64,000 nt of DNA from Croceibacterium sp. TMG7-5b_MA50 (GCF_039830145.1 NZ_CP156082.1:948001-1012000); one strand, 5' to 3'. Shown: positions 18,220-28,560, numbered from the stretch's first letter. The notes: generated by a model from the sequence alone, not told the origin. Program-made: numbers and translations.

Positions 18220-18804
18220 TTACTTCCCCAGTTCGTCCAGCTTCTTCTGCATGGCTTCCATCTGCGCCTTCAGCACATCAAGCTCGGTCTTCTCGGCCGG
18301 GGTCGCTGTAGGAACAGGTGCGCCCGCGTCACGCCCGGTGCGCGCGGCCGGCATGAACGCCTCCGCCGCGGCCTGGAACATCGCCATGTTGGTCTCTGCC
18401 AGCTTGCTGAACGCGTCCGAGCCCGGCGCCGCGCTCCACGTGTCCTGCAACTTGCGCTGGTTCTGACGGAAATTGTCCATCGCCGCCTCAAGGTAAGGAG
18501 GCATCAGTGACTGCATCGAGTTGCCGTACATGGAGATCAGCTGGCGCAGAAAGCTGATCGGCAGCATCTGCTCGCCCTGGGACTCTTCCTCCATGATGAT
18601 CTGGGTCAGGATCGAATGGGTGATGTCACCGCCGGTCTTGGCGTCGAGTACCCGAAAATCCAGGCCCTCCCGCGTCATGCGCGAAAGATCGTCCAGCGTT
18701 ATGTAGCTGGATGTGCTGGTATTATAGAGCCGCCGGTTGGCGTACTTCTTGATGACGATCGGATCGGCCTTCGCACCTGCTCCGCCCGCGTCTTCTGCTG
18801 CCAT
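18220..18804 (-). CDS. phaR: Polyhydroxyalkanoate synthesis repressor PhaR
   Basis: 194 residues. The N-terminal DNA-binding domain is recognisable by IKKYANRRLYNTSTSSYITLDDL; the following part (ILTQIIMEEE, FLRQLISMYG) is the PHB-accumulation regulatory domain, and the C-terminal tail is Ala-rich with a short helix. It represses phasin and PHA genes and binds polymer granules. The start at 18804 has a ribosome site (gagagga); a longer start at 18831 lacks one. No other pha gene is in the window. A 9-base inverted repeat 24-52 bases upstream suggests autoregulation. Confidence 0.93.
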   Translation of the reverse strand: MAAEDAGGAGAKADPIVIKKYANRRLYNTSTSSYITLDDLSRMTREGLDFRVLDAKTGGDITHSILTQIIMEEESQGEQMLPISFLRQLISMYGNSMQSLMPPYLEAAMDNFRQNQRKLQDTWSAAPGSDAFSKLAETNMAMFQAAAEAFMPAARTGRDAGAPVPTATPAEKTELDVLKAQMEAMQKKLDELGK

Positions 18805-18827
18805 GCGGCAATCCTCTCTGAAACCGA

Positions 18828-18856
18828 CCATGTTGCACTTAGCACCTGCAACATGG
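18828..18856. promoter_or_regulatory. Inverted repeat upstream of phaR (candidate operator)
   Basis: CCATGTTGC (18828-18836) and GCAACATGG (18848-18856) form a perfect 9-base inverted repeat around an 11-base centre; a further half-site GCAACAT starts at 18861. PhaR family members are known to bind TGC/GCA-rich sequence, so autorepression is a reasonable guess. Confidence 0.5.
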
Positions 18857-18873
18857 CAGGCGCAACATCTTGC

Positions 18874-19950
18874 TCACACGCCGGTGGTCGTGCGTGCCAG
18901 TCTGGGACCTAGCAAGGTGAGGAGTTCATATTGGCTGAGCCCCGTCGTCGCGGCGGCCGTCGGCAGGTCGTACGGTACGTCGAGCCAGTCTCCCGGACCG
19001 CAATCGGGCGCGGCGGACAGGTCAACGATGACCATGTCCATCGACACTCTTCCTAGGAGTGGCAGGACAACCCCCTCGCATTCCAGCGCCCCCTTGCCGC
19101 CCCAAGCGCGCAGGAAGCCGTCCGCATAGCCCAGCGCCACCGTGCCGACCCGCATCGGCGCGACCGCCGTGAATATTCCGTTATACCCAACCCGGTCACC
19201 GGCATCGATCTGTCGCACCTGCAATATCCGGCACTGCGGAAAAGCGGTCTGCCTGATCGTTCCCGCCAACTCCGGCCGTGGAATGCCACCGTAAAGCGCC
19301 AAGCCGGGCCGGGTCACGTCGAACGCGAACTCGCGGCCCAATGCTATGCCGGCGCTGTTCGCCAACGCCCGGCGTGCCGTCGAAAATTGCGAGCCGATGG
19401 ACCTGAAAGACGCCAACTGCTGACGATTCTGGAGATCGTCCTCATCTGCGGACGCCAGATGCGAATGCAGCACCTGCACATTCAACCTGACGATGTCCTG
19501 TTCGGAGAGTTGCGGCAGCGGCAGCCCCAGCCGGTTCATGCCGGTATCAACCATCAGGTCGCAGGGACCCCCACCTGCGGCATGCCACAACCCAGCCTGC
19601 TCCACACTGTTGATCACCGGTCTGACGCCGACCGCGCGGGCGAAGGTCGCATCCTCCGCTGTCACCGGGCCATGCAGCACGGCCACCTGTTCGGGGGGCA
19701 CATGCGCGAGCACTGCCGGCACCTCCAGCCAGTGGGCGACGAAGAAATCGCGCACGCCGGCATCGCGCAGCACCGGCACAACCTGCGCCACACCCAGGCC
19801 ATAGGCATCCGCCTTGACCGCCGCACCAGCGGACGCACCGCCGGATAATGCATCAAGTGCCCGCCAATTCGCGGCGAGCGCGCCAGCGTCGATGCGCAGG
19901 CGCAAGGGTGGCGGGGGCGGCTGCACGATGCTGTCAGTCAACCTCGACAA
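18874..19950 (-). CDS. alr: Alanine racemase
   Basis: PLP enzyme making D-alanine for peptidoglycan. 358 residues. The PLP lysine is K46 in AVKADAYGLG, and the catalytic tyrosine of the partner subunit is in DRVGYNGIF. The protein starts inside the end of the upstream MFS gene (17-base overlap), so translation is probably coupled. The 69-base gap to phaR carries the inverted repeat described separately. The length is at the short end for Alr, but both catalytic regions are complete. Confidence 0.93.
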   Translation of the reverse strand: MSRLTDSIVQPPPPPLRLRIDAGALAANWRALDALSGGASAGAAVKADAYGLGVAQVVPVLRDAGVRDFFVAHWLEVPAVLAHVPPEQVAVLHGPVTAEDATFARAVGVRPVINSVEQAGLWHAAGGGPCDLMVDTGMNRLGLPLPQLSEQDIVRLNVQVLHSHLASADEDDLQNRQQLASFRSIGSQFSTARRALANSAGIALGREFAFDVTRPGLALYGGIPRPELAGTIRQTAFPQCRILQVRQIDAGDRVGYNGIFTAVAPMRVGTVALGYADGFLRAWGGKGALECEGVVLPLLGRVSMDMVIVDLSAAPDCGPGDWLDVPYDLPTAAATTGLSQYELLTLLGPRLARTTTGV

Positions 19951-21535
19951 AGTCCCGGGGCGGCCCTTTGGGCAGGCCAGACCATGCGACGACGAAGGCC
20001 ACTACCAGGAGGATAAAGGTGTACCATAATCCCGCCAGCAGATCGCCGGTCCGCGCCACGATGTAGGCGGAGATGAGCGGCAGGAAGCCACCGAAATAGC
20101 CGGCGCCAATGTGATAGGGAATCGACATGGAAGAATAGCGGATCCGCGCCGGGAACATCTCTGTAAGCAGGGCGGCGACCGGGCCGAAGGTCGCCCCGGT
20201 CAGCGCGCCGAGGACGAACACGATCAACACAATTCCAACCATGTTCGCCGGCGGCGGCACCTGATCCGGCCCGATGAAGCCGCGCGCCGTCAGTTCACGC
20301 TCCACCAGCGGCAGGTTGCCGGTGGCGGCGAGTGATATGCTCTCATCGCCGAAGCGGATGGCGAGCGCACCCGCAGGCTCGGCATCGTAGGGGATGCCCC
20401 GGTCCGTCAGGCTGGCCATCAGTCTGGCGCATTCGGCAGCCTGCTGGCTGGCCAGCGGGTCGTACTCGCAGCCCGGCCCGGCCAGCGTTACCGGATGATC
20501 TCGCTGCGCCCTCGCCAGCTCCGGATTGGCGAGCGCGGCCAATCCCCAGAACAATGGGAACAGCAGCACGATCGCCGCGACATAGCCCCACAGGATCGGC
20601 TTACGCCGGCCTATCCGGTCGGACAGGCGCCCAAACCAGACCAGCGTGCCAACGGACGCCAGCGCACCGATGCCGACCAGCACCTCCGCCACATTATCGG
20701 TCACGCGCATCGGCCCTTTCAGGAATGACAGGGACGCGAACACGGCGGTGTAGAAGGTGATGGTCAGCCCACAGGTGACGCCGAACAGCGCGACCAGGAT
20801 GCGCCGCTTGTTGCCAGGATAGGTGAAGCTTTCGACAAACGGGTTAGCGCTGGTGCGTCCCTCCGCCTTCATTGCGCGAAACACCGGGCTCTCGTTCAGC
20901 TTCAGGCGCATCCACAGCGAGATCGCGAGCAGCGCGATCGATAGCCAGAACGGCACGCGCCAGCCCCATGAGGCGAAGGCATCGGCGGGGATCAGCGCAC
21001 GACAGGCGAGCACCACTGCGACGCTCAGCACGAAGCCGGCGACCACGCTGGCCTGGATGAATCCCGTATAGAAGCCGCGCTTTTCCGGCGGGGAATGTTC
21101 CGCCACGTAGGTCGCCGCTCCACCATACTCGCCGCCGAGCGCCAAGCCCTGCGCAATCCGCAGCAGGATGATGATCACCGGCGCGGCAAGGCCGATCGTC
21201 TCCTCCGACGGGATCAGACCGACGCCCGCCGTGGCGATGCCCATCAGCACCACCGTCACCAGGAAGGTGTACTTGCGACCAAGCCGATCGCCCCAATACC
21301 CGAACAGCACTGCGCCCAGGGGCCGGAACCCGAAGCCGATGGCAAAGCCAGCCCAGGTCAGGAGAAGGGACAGGGTGGCATTGTCACTGGGAAAGAATGC
21401 CGCCGCGATGAAAGGCGCCAGCGTACCGTAGATAAAGAAGTCGTACCATTCGAACAGCGTACCGGCGGAGGACGCAGCAATGACCAGCCGGATTTCACCG
21501 GCATCGGGCTCCTGCGTGCCGACTTCCCTGTCCAT
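19934..21535 (-). CDS. MFS transporter, metabolite:H+ symporter type (ProP/ShiA-like)
   Basis: 533 residues starting MDREVGTQEPDAGEIRLV; the long upstream extension to 21751 has no membrane-protein character. Motifs: AGTLFEWYDFFIYG in TM1, GYWGDRLGRKY in loop 2-3, and GGEYGGAATYVAEHSP in TM4-5, all typical of the ProP/KgtP/ShiA symporters. An extra segment of about 95 residues lies between TM9 and TM10, probably periplasmic, with two cysteines (GPGCEYD, AAECARL). The substrate is unknown; an organic acid or osmolyte is likely. The end overlaps alr. Confidence 0.88.
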   Translation of the reverse strand: MDREVGTQEPDAGEIRLVIAASSAGTLFEWYDFFIYGTLAPFIAAAFFPSDNATLSLLLTWAGFAIGFGFRPLGAVLFGYWGDRLGRKYTFLVTVVLMGIATAGVGLIPSEETIGLAAPVIIILLRIAQGLALGGEYGGAATYVAEHSPPEKRGFYTGFIQASVVAGFVLSVAVVLACRALIPADAFASWGWRVPFWLSIALLAISLWMRLKLNESPVFRAMKAEGRTSANPFVESFTYPGNKRRILVALFGVTCGLTITFYTAVFASLSFLKGPMRVTDNVAEVLVGIGALASVGTLVWFGRLSDRIGRRKPILWGYVAAIVLLFPLFWGLAALANPELARAQRDHPVTLAGPGCEYDPLASQQAAECARLMASLTDRGIPYDAEPAGALAIRFGDESISLAATGNLPLVERELTARGFIGPDQVPPPANMVGIVLIVFVLGALTGATFGPVAALLTEMFPARIRYSSMSIPYHIGAGYFGGFLPLISAYIVARTGDLLAGLWYTFILLVVAFVVAWSGLPKGPPRDFVEVD

Positions 21536-21563
21536 GCTGCCGATCGCTCCTGTCCGCGGGTGG

Positions 21564-21995
21564 TTAGGCCGGGAACGGCGCGGGGAAAAGAGCAGCCATG
21601 GCCGCTTGCCACGGCAGCAGGATGGCGCCGTGGCGAGCCGGATAGTCGCGCGCAGGCTCCAGCAATTCGAGCCCGGGCCAGTCAGGCAGCGTACGCTCTC
21701 CAGCCAGCCAGGCGGCAATCGCGTCCAGTGCAGACCCGATCTCCGCCGCATCGCGCCCGACGATACTGCGTCCGAACAACGCTGCCGCCGCCTGCCCGAT
21801 GGCGCAGGCCCGGACCTGCATGCCGAAGTCGGTTACCCGACCAGCTCCGTCCTGACGGAGGCCGAGCGCGATGGTGCTGCCGCAGGTGGGCGAGCGTGCC
21901 TCGCCTACCGCAACCGCGTCCGGCAGAAGCGGCCATCTGGCGAGTTCCATAGCCAGCCCAAGCACCTGCGGCGTGTACAATTTCGCCGTGCTCAT
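21564..21995 (-). CDS. IscU/NifU-N-like iron-sulfur scaffold-related protein
   Basis: 143 residues with the SufU/IscU fold pattern. Two of the three cluster cysteines are visible: C38 in RSPTCGS and C64 in VRACAIGQ. The third, normally in a HCS-type segment near the end, is absent; the equivalent stretch reads YPARHGAILLPW, with a histidine in its place. A cluster could still use this His, or the protein may have another job. It overlaps cvpA by an ATGA junction and precedes the MFS gene by 28 bases. Confidence 0.8.
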   Translation of the reverse strand: MSTAKLYTPQVLGLAMELARWPLLPDAVAVGEARSPTCGSTIALGLRQDGAGRVTDFGMQVRACAIGQAAAALFGRSIVGRDAAEIGSALDAIAAWLAGERTLPDWPGLELLEPARDYPARHGAILLPWQAAMAALFPAPFPA

Positions 21996-22513
21996 CGTGC
22001 GGGCTCTTCCACGGTATCCAGCAGGGCGCGCTGCTCACAGATCAGGTTCACCATCCAGTCGGCGCTGGCGTTGACAAGAGGATAGGTCCGGGCCTCCGTC
22101 AACCAGAGCGGGCGCCCGCCCGCGCCCCAGATCGTGTCGTATCCAAGCACCAGCATGGAAAAGGCCATGATGACGATCACGAACCCCTTCAGCGCGCCGA
22201 ACCCAAGGCCGAGCACGCGATCGAACGGTCCCAGAATGGACTTGCGGGAGGTCTGCCCTGCTTGCGTCGCAATGACGCGCAGGCTCAGATACGGGATCAG
22301 CAGCAGCAGCGCGAACGCCAGAACGGCTGCGCCGGAGGCGCTGCCGACAGGTTCCACCAGCCATTGGGTCAGGTCCGTATGGAACCAGCGAATGGCGACG
22401 ATCGCCACCACCCACGCGGCCAGCGACAACGCCTCCTGCACGAAGCCGCGCGTGAGACCGCCGATCGCGGCAAGGCCGACCACCAGCAGCGCGAAGATGT
22501 CGAAACCGGTCAT
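21992..22513 (-). CDS. cvpA: CvpA-family inner-membrane protein
   Basis: 173 residues, about four transmembrane segments; it starts MTGFDIFALLVVGLAAIGGLTRGF, typical of CvpA. Homologues are needed for colicin V production in Escherichia coli and for envelope stress resistance in others; the molecular role is not settled. It begins 9 bases after radA and overlaps the next gene by four bases, so it is part of the dnaJ-radA-cvpA run. Confidence 0.9.
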   Translation of the reverse strand: MTGFDIFALLVVGLAAIGGLTRGFVQEALSLAAWVVAIVAIRWFHTDLTQWLVEPVGSASGAAVLAFALLLLIPYLSLRVIATQAGQTSRKSILGPFDRVLGLGFGALKGFVIVIMAFSMLVLGYDTIWGAGGRPLWLTEARTYPLVNASADWMVNLICEQRALLDTVEEPAR

Positions 22514-22522
22514 TCGCCGTGA

Positions 22523-23890
22523 CTATTGCCCGCCCATGATCCGGTCAACGAGGTTGGGCAGGCTGGCGAGATGGCGGTTATGCAGGCCGATGCCGCTCTT
22601 CGCCGTGTCGATGGGGCCATTCCCTTGATCGAAGCCCAGCTTGGCCGCCTCGCGCAGGCGCAGGGCTGCATGCGCGACCGGGCGGACCTCTCCCGATAGC
22701 GAGACCTCGCCGAACCAGATCGCGCGCAAGGGCAGCGGCTTGTCGGCAAGTGCGCTTACCAGAGCAGCGGCGACCGCCAGATCGGCTGCGGGGTCGGACA
22801 GGCGATACCCGCCCGCTACGTTGAGGTAGACCTCCGCGCTGGAGAAGTTCAGCCCGCAGCGCGCCTCCAGCACGGCGAGCAGCATGGCAAGCCGTCCGCT
22901 GTCCCAGCCGACCACGGCACGGCGCGGGGTGGCACCCGATTGCAGGCGGACGATCAACGCCTGTACCTCCACCAGCACGGGCCGGGTGCCCTCCATCGCC
23001 GGGAAGACAGAAGTGCCGGCGACCGGATCCTCGCGACCGGACAGGAACAGGGTGGAAGGATTGGCGACCTCCTCCAGGCCTTCGCTCTCCATGGCGAAGA
23101 CGCCAATCTCATCCACGGCGCCGAAACGGTTCTTGAGGCTGCGCAGGATGCGGTACTGGTGACTGCGCTCCCCCTCGAAGCTCATCACCACGTCCACCAT
23201 GTGCTCCAGCACGCGTGGTCCGGCGATGGTGCCGTCCTTGGTCACATGACCGACCAGTACCAGCGCCACGCCGTTTTCCTTGGCATAACGGATCAGCTCG
23301 AAAGCGGAGGCGCGCACTTGGCTGACGGTACCCGGCGCGCCCTCGATGGTGTCGGAATGCATCGTCTGAATGGAATCGACGATCAGCAAGGCTGGGGCCT
23401 CCCCGCCGCCCAGCGTTGTCAGTATGTCACGAACATTGGTAGCCGCAGCCAGCCGCAACGGCGCATCCGCAAGCCCCAGGCGTGCGGCGCGCAGGCGCAC
23501 CTGCCCGGTCGCTTCCTCGCCGCTGATATACACGGCGGACGCACCCGACTTCGCTACGCTGGCGGCGGCCTGCAGCAGAAGCGTGGATTTGCCGATCCCC
23601 GGCTCGCCACCCATCAGGATGGCGGAGCCCGGCACGATGCCGCCGCCCAGTGCCCGATCGAACTCCGCAAGGCCCGTGGTCCGGCGGGCGAGCGGGACCG
23701 TAGGCGCATCTAGCGTCTCGAAAGTGATCGCCCGGCCGCCGGCCGACAGGTCATGCTTGACGGAAAAGACGGTGGCCGGCGCATCCTCCACCAGCGTGTT
23801 CCACTGCGAACAATCCACGCACTGGCCCTGCCAACGCGAATGCACGCTGCCACATTCCGTGCAGATGTAGCGCCGCTTTGCCTTTACCAT
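22523..23890 (-). CDS. radA: DNA repair protein RadA
   Basis: RecA-related ATPase that aids branch migration in recombinational repair. 455 residues. N-terminal C4 zinc finger (CTECGSVHSRWQGQCVDC), Walker A GGEPGIGKST, the RadA-specific KNRFG motif, and a C-terminal Lon-protease-like domain (GWDSGRLAMLLAVLEA, then LSGEVRPVAHAALRL). The start ATG at 23890 leads directly into the zinc finger. It lies 37 bases after dnaJ and 9 before cvpA on the same strand. Confidence 0.96.
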   Translation of the reverse strand: MVKAKRRYICTECGSVHSRWQGQCVDCSQWNTLVEDAPATVFSVKHDLSAGGRAITFETLDAPTVPLARRTTGLAEFDRALGGGIVPGSAILMGGEPGIGKSTLLLQAAASVAKSGASAVYISGEEATGQVRLRAARLGLADAPLRLAAATNVRDILTTLGGGEAPALLIVDSIQTMHSDTIEGAPGTVSQVRASAFELIRYAKENGVALVLVGHVTKDGTIAGPRVLEHMVDVVMSFEGERSHQYRILRSLKNRFGAVDEIGVFAMESEGLEEVANPSTLFLSGREDPVAGTSVFPAMEGTRPVLVEVQALIVRLQSGATPRRAVVGWDSGRLAMLLAVLEARCGLNFSSAEVYLNVAGGYRLSDPAADLAVAAALVSALADKPLPLRAIWFGEVSLSGEVRPVAHAALRLREAAKLGFDQGNGPIDTAKSGIGLHNRHLASLPNLVDRIMGGQ

Positions 23891-23927
23891 GGCCCGGCGC
23901 TAATCGGAACGGACACGGAACACAAGC

Positions 23928-25052
23928 TCACCCGGTGAAGGCGTCCTTCAGCCGGTCGAAGAAGCCGCGGCTTTCCGGACATTCCTCGCCCGTCTCCGTC
24001 TCCTGGAACTCGCGCAGCAACTCTCTCTGCCGTGCAGAAAGTCGGGTCGGTGTCTCCACCATGATCTCCGTCACCAGATCGCCGCGGCCACGACCCTGCA
24101 GCACCGGCATCCCGGCGCCACGTTTGCGCAGCTGCTTGCCCGACTGGATGCCGGCCGGAATGGTAATGACGTGGGTCTCGCCATCCAGTCCGGGAATCTC
24201 GATCTCTCCACCAAGTGCGGCCGTGGTGAAGCTGACAGGAACTCGGCTGAACAGCGCAGTCCCTTCGCGCTGGAACACCGGGTGCGCCTTCACGTGGATG
24301 AAAATGTAGAGGTCGCCTGGCGGTGCGCCCATCGGCCCGGCCTCCCCCTTCCCGGTCAGGCGGATGCGGGTACCGCTGTCCACACCCGGCGGGATGTCGA
24401 CCTGCAACTCCTGCACCTTGTCGATCCGCCCCTCGCCACGGCAGGCGCGGCACGGCTTCTCGATGACCTCACCCCGACCATGGCAGGTGGGGCACGGCCG
24501 TTCGATCACGAACAGGCCCTGCTGCGCGCGAACCTTGCCGTGGCCGTGGCAGGTGGGGCAGCCCCGGCGCGAGGTTCCGGGTTCCGCCCCGGTGCCGTCG
24601 CATATGTCGCAGCCGACCGACACCTCCACCTTGATCTCGGTGGACTTGCCGTGAAACGCGTCTTCCAGCCCGATCTCCAGATCGTACCGCAGGTCCGCGC
24701 CACGCCGTGCACGCGTACCTCGCCCGCCGCCACCGCCAAAGGCGCTGCCGAAGATCGTTTCGAAGATGTCGCCGATATCGCCAAAATCCTGCCCGCCACG
24801 ACCCTGTCCGCCCCCGCTTTGCGTGAAGGCGGCATGGCCGTACCGGTCGTAGGCAGCCCGCTTCTGCGGGTCCTTCAGGCAATCATAGGCGACGCTGATC
24901 GCCTTGAACCGCGCCTCGCACTCCTGATCCCCCGGATTGCGGTCCGGGTGATACTTCATGGCGAGCTTGCGATAGGCCGACTTGATCGTCGCCCCATCCG
25001 CGTCGCGGCTCACCTCGAGTAGCTGGTAAAAATCAATTTCCATGGTGGACAT
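23928..25052 (-). CDS. dnaJ: Chaperone DnaJ
   Basis: Hsp40 co-chaperone that stimulates DnaK ATPase. About 374 residues. J domain with the HPD triplet in KYHPDRNPGD, a Gly-rich region, and four zinc repeats (CDICDGTG, CPTCHGHG, CPTCHGRG, CRACRGEG), then the C-terminal substrate domain. Of three nearby in-frame ATGs I favour 25052 (MSTMEIDFYQLLE); 25043 is also possible. It follows dnaK by 75 bases and is presumably transcribed from the dnaK heat-shock promoter. Confidence 0.96.
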   Translation of the reverse strand: MSTMEIDFYQLLEVSRDADGATIKSAYRKLAMKYHPDRNPGDQECEARFKAISVAYDCLKDPQKRAAYDRYGHAAFTQSGGGQGRGGQDFGDIGDIFETIFGSAFGGGGGRGTRARRGADLRYDLEIGLEDAFHGKSTEIKVEVSVGCDICDGTGAEPGTSRRGCPTCHGHGKVRAQQGLFVIERPCPTCHGRGEVIEKPCRACRGEGRIDKVQELQVDIPPGVDSGTRIRLTGKGEAGPMGAPPGDLYIFIHVKAHPVFQREGTALFSRVPVSFTTAALGGEIEIPGLDGETHVITIPAGIQSGKQLRKRGAGMPVLQGRGRGDLVTEIMVETPTRLSARQRELLREFQETETGEECPESRGFFDRLKDAFTG

Positions 25053-25127
25053 GTCCAAACCCCCAACCTTCGCCGCCGCCGGTCCTTGTCGTCCCGGCAG
25101 CGGCTGCGGTTTCCATCGTCAGGACAA

Positions 25128-27050
<1,923 letters not shown>

Positions 27051-27143
27051 GGTTTACCCCATTTCCCTTCTTTGGTTGGACGCCGCGCTGCTGGTTCCCC
27101 GATGGGGTGGCAGAACCGGTCGGCGGCTCGGATAGCGCGGGCG

Positions 27144-27171
27144 ATATAAGGCGCTGTCGCCTTGGCACAAG
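27144..27171 (-). promoter_or_regulatory. Sigma-32 (RpoH) promoter of dnaK
   Basis: On the minus strand CTTG (27171-27168), a 17-base spacer, then CTTATAT (27150-27144) followed by CG. This fits the alphaproteobacterial RpoH consensus CTTG-N17-CYTATNT. The start of transcription would be near 27136, giving an approximately 85-base leader before the dnaK ATG. Confidence 0.75.
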
Positions 27172-27217
27172 AGCGGCACGCCGCTATGCCGCGGGGCATC
27201 GAACCCGGAGAAATCGC

Positions 27218-27721
27218 GTGCCCACCCTTGCCTTGCGTCGCCTGTGCGTGTCCCTTCTCCTGGCCGGCGCGGCGATGTTGCCTGCGGCATGCAGCCAGCA
27301 GGAACCCGCTGCGGAGCCGACCGAGGCTGCCGCGCCCGAAGCACCCAGCGGTATCGCGGTCACTGAAGGCCGCCTCGTGCTGCCTCCGGTCGGCGGCAAT
27401 CCCGGCGCGATCTACTTCACGATCGTGAACGGCGGCGACGCCGACGTGCAGATCGCCGCCGCCAACGTCACCGGCGCCGGGATGGCCATGCTGCACACCA
27501 CCCGAACCGAAGGCGGCACCACCAGCATGGCGCACCTGACGCAGGTGCCGGTGGCGGCCGGCGAAACCGTCAGCTTCGCGCCCGGCGGCATGCATGTGAT
27601 GGTTAGCGATCTCGGCCCGGGGCTGACAGTGGGCAGCCAGGCGGAGGTAACACTCACCTTCGCCGACGGGGACAAGGTCAGCTTCCCGGCCGAGGTGCGC
27701 GCCGCCGGAGACGCAACCTGA
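27218..27721 (+). CDS. PCu(A)C copper chaperone lipoprotein
   Basis: 167 residues from the GTG at 27218, which follows ggag at good spacing; earlier starts lack a signal peptide. The lipoprotein signal ends LPAACS. The copper-binding pattern H-M-x10-M-x21-H-x-M is recognisable: MLHTT, then SMAHL, then GGMHVMV. Family members hold Cu(I) in the periplasm and deliver it to the CuA centre of cytochrome c oxidase. It diverges from dnaK, and its stop overlaps the next gene in a CTGA junction. Confidence 0.88.
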   Translation: MPTLALRRLCVSLLLAGAAMLPAACSQQEPAAEPTEAAAPEAPSGIAVTEGRLVLPPVGGNPGAIYFTIVNGGDADVQIAAANVTGAGMAMLHTTRTEGGTTSMAHLTQVPVAAGETVSFAPGGMHVMVSDLGPGLTVGSQAEVTLTFADGDKVSFPAEVRAAGDAT

Positions 27722-28212
27722 ACCCGGATGCCTGCGCCTGTCCGCCGGGCGGCGAGCGGCCGCTGACCCTAGGCGAGATCGCGCTGGCACGGTCGGTATT
27801 CGGATCGGCGATCGACTACGCGCCCGTCACGATCAGGCGGCGCAAGTTCTTCCCCTTCCAGCCTCGCAACGTTGCGATGGCGCCGTGCGGGCATATCCAC
27901 TTCCACCCCTCCGCTTCCGCCTATTGCGACGACTTCGCCGCTGCTTCCCTGACACGGCAGGGATTGTTCATCCACGAGATGACGCATGTCTGGCAGACTC
28001 AGCGATTGGGGCGGTATTACCTCCCGCTGCGCCGTCATCCGCTATGCCGTTATGATTACAGCTTGAAGCCGGGTTGGCAGCTTGGTCGCTATGGGATTGA
28101 GCAGCAGGCTGAGATCGTGCGGCACGCTTTCCTGTTGCGACAGGGCGTCGCGCTTCCCGGGGTGGCGGACGCCGCCGTCTATGACCGGCTGGTCTGCTTC
28201 ACCGCCAGATAG
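27718..28212 (+). CDS. vgr-related family protein, apparent CTG start
   Basis: Coding sequence is continuous from 27718: NPDACACPPGGERPLTLGEIA, then FFPFQPRNVAMAPCGHIHFHP, GLFIHEMTHVWQ and LKPGWQLGRYGIEQQAEIVRH. This matches the sphingomonad 'vgr related protein' family, whose function is unknown. HEMTHVWQ resembles a zinc-protease HExxH but has only HEMTH with a partner E further on. In frame there is no ATG, GTG or TTG before an internal ATG at 27877, which would remove the conserved N-terminus. A CTG at 27718, seven bases after ggag and overlapping the upstream stop as CTGA, is the best start. Confidence 0.75.
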   Translation: MNPDACACPPGGERPLTLGEIALARSVFGSAIDYAPVTIRRRKFFPFQPRNVAMAPCGHIHFHPSASAYCDDFAAASLTRQGLFIHEMTHVWQTQRLGRYYLPLRRHPLCRYDYSLKPGWQLGRYGIEQQAEIVRHAFLLRQGVALPGVADAAVYDRLVCFTAR

Positions 28213-28252
28213 CGAAACGGCCGCGCTCCGGGGTGAAACGCGGCCATTTCGC
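28212..28252. terminator. Long hairpin between convergent genes
   Basis: Arms GCGAAACGGCCGCG (28212-28225) and CGCGGCCATTTCGC (28239-28252) pair over 14 positions with one mismatch, around a 13-base loop. It sits directly between the stops of the vgr-related gene and the glycine-zipper lipoprotein gene, as expected of a bidirectional terminator. The TTTC in one arm gives a weak U tract. Confidence 0.65.
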
Positions 28253-28269
28253 CAGTCGGTACGTCCGTG

Positions 28270-28560
28270 TCAGCGCGGGCGAACGGGGTAGCCTTGCGTG
28301 CCATAGCAATCGTCGTCCAACCGGCCGCGGCTGTCATAGCCGTTGCAGCGGTCATCCTTGTCGACGAAATAGCCGGCGGCACCACCTGCCGCGGCGCCCA
28401 CCGCTGCACCCGTCAGCACGTCGCCACCCGTGACGGCGCCGATCGCCGCACCTGCCACGGCTCCCAGACCCGCGCCTTCGGCTGCATAATTCTCGGCACA
28501 TGCGCCGAGTGAGAGGGTGGAAAGGGCCAAGGCCGTCGCAAACAGCGGATTAGTTCTCAT
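28270..28560 (-). CDS. Glycine-zipper lipoprotein (copy 1)
   Basis: 96 residues. Signal peptide ending SLGACAEN, a lipobox. This is followed by a glycine-zipper stretch (GAGLGAVAGAAIGAVTGG, VLTGAAVGAAAG) that could insert in or line the envelope, and a cysteine-containing C-terminus (RCNGYDSRGR, DDCYG). The start at 28560 has an aggag ribosome site; an upstream start at 28683 gives an unlikely leader. It resembles its neighbour at 28699-28917, so the pair probably arose by duplication. Confidence 0.85.
   Translation of the reverse strand: MRTNPLFATALALSTLSLGACAENYAAEGAGLGAVAGAAIGAVTGGDVLTGAAVGAAAGGAAGYFVDKDDRCNGYDSRGRLDDDCYGTQGYPVRPR

Noticed and set aside
27877-28212. Short ATG start for the vgr-related protein
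   Set aside because: It would discard the conserved N-terminal region encoded from 27718.
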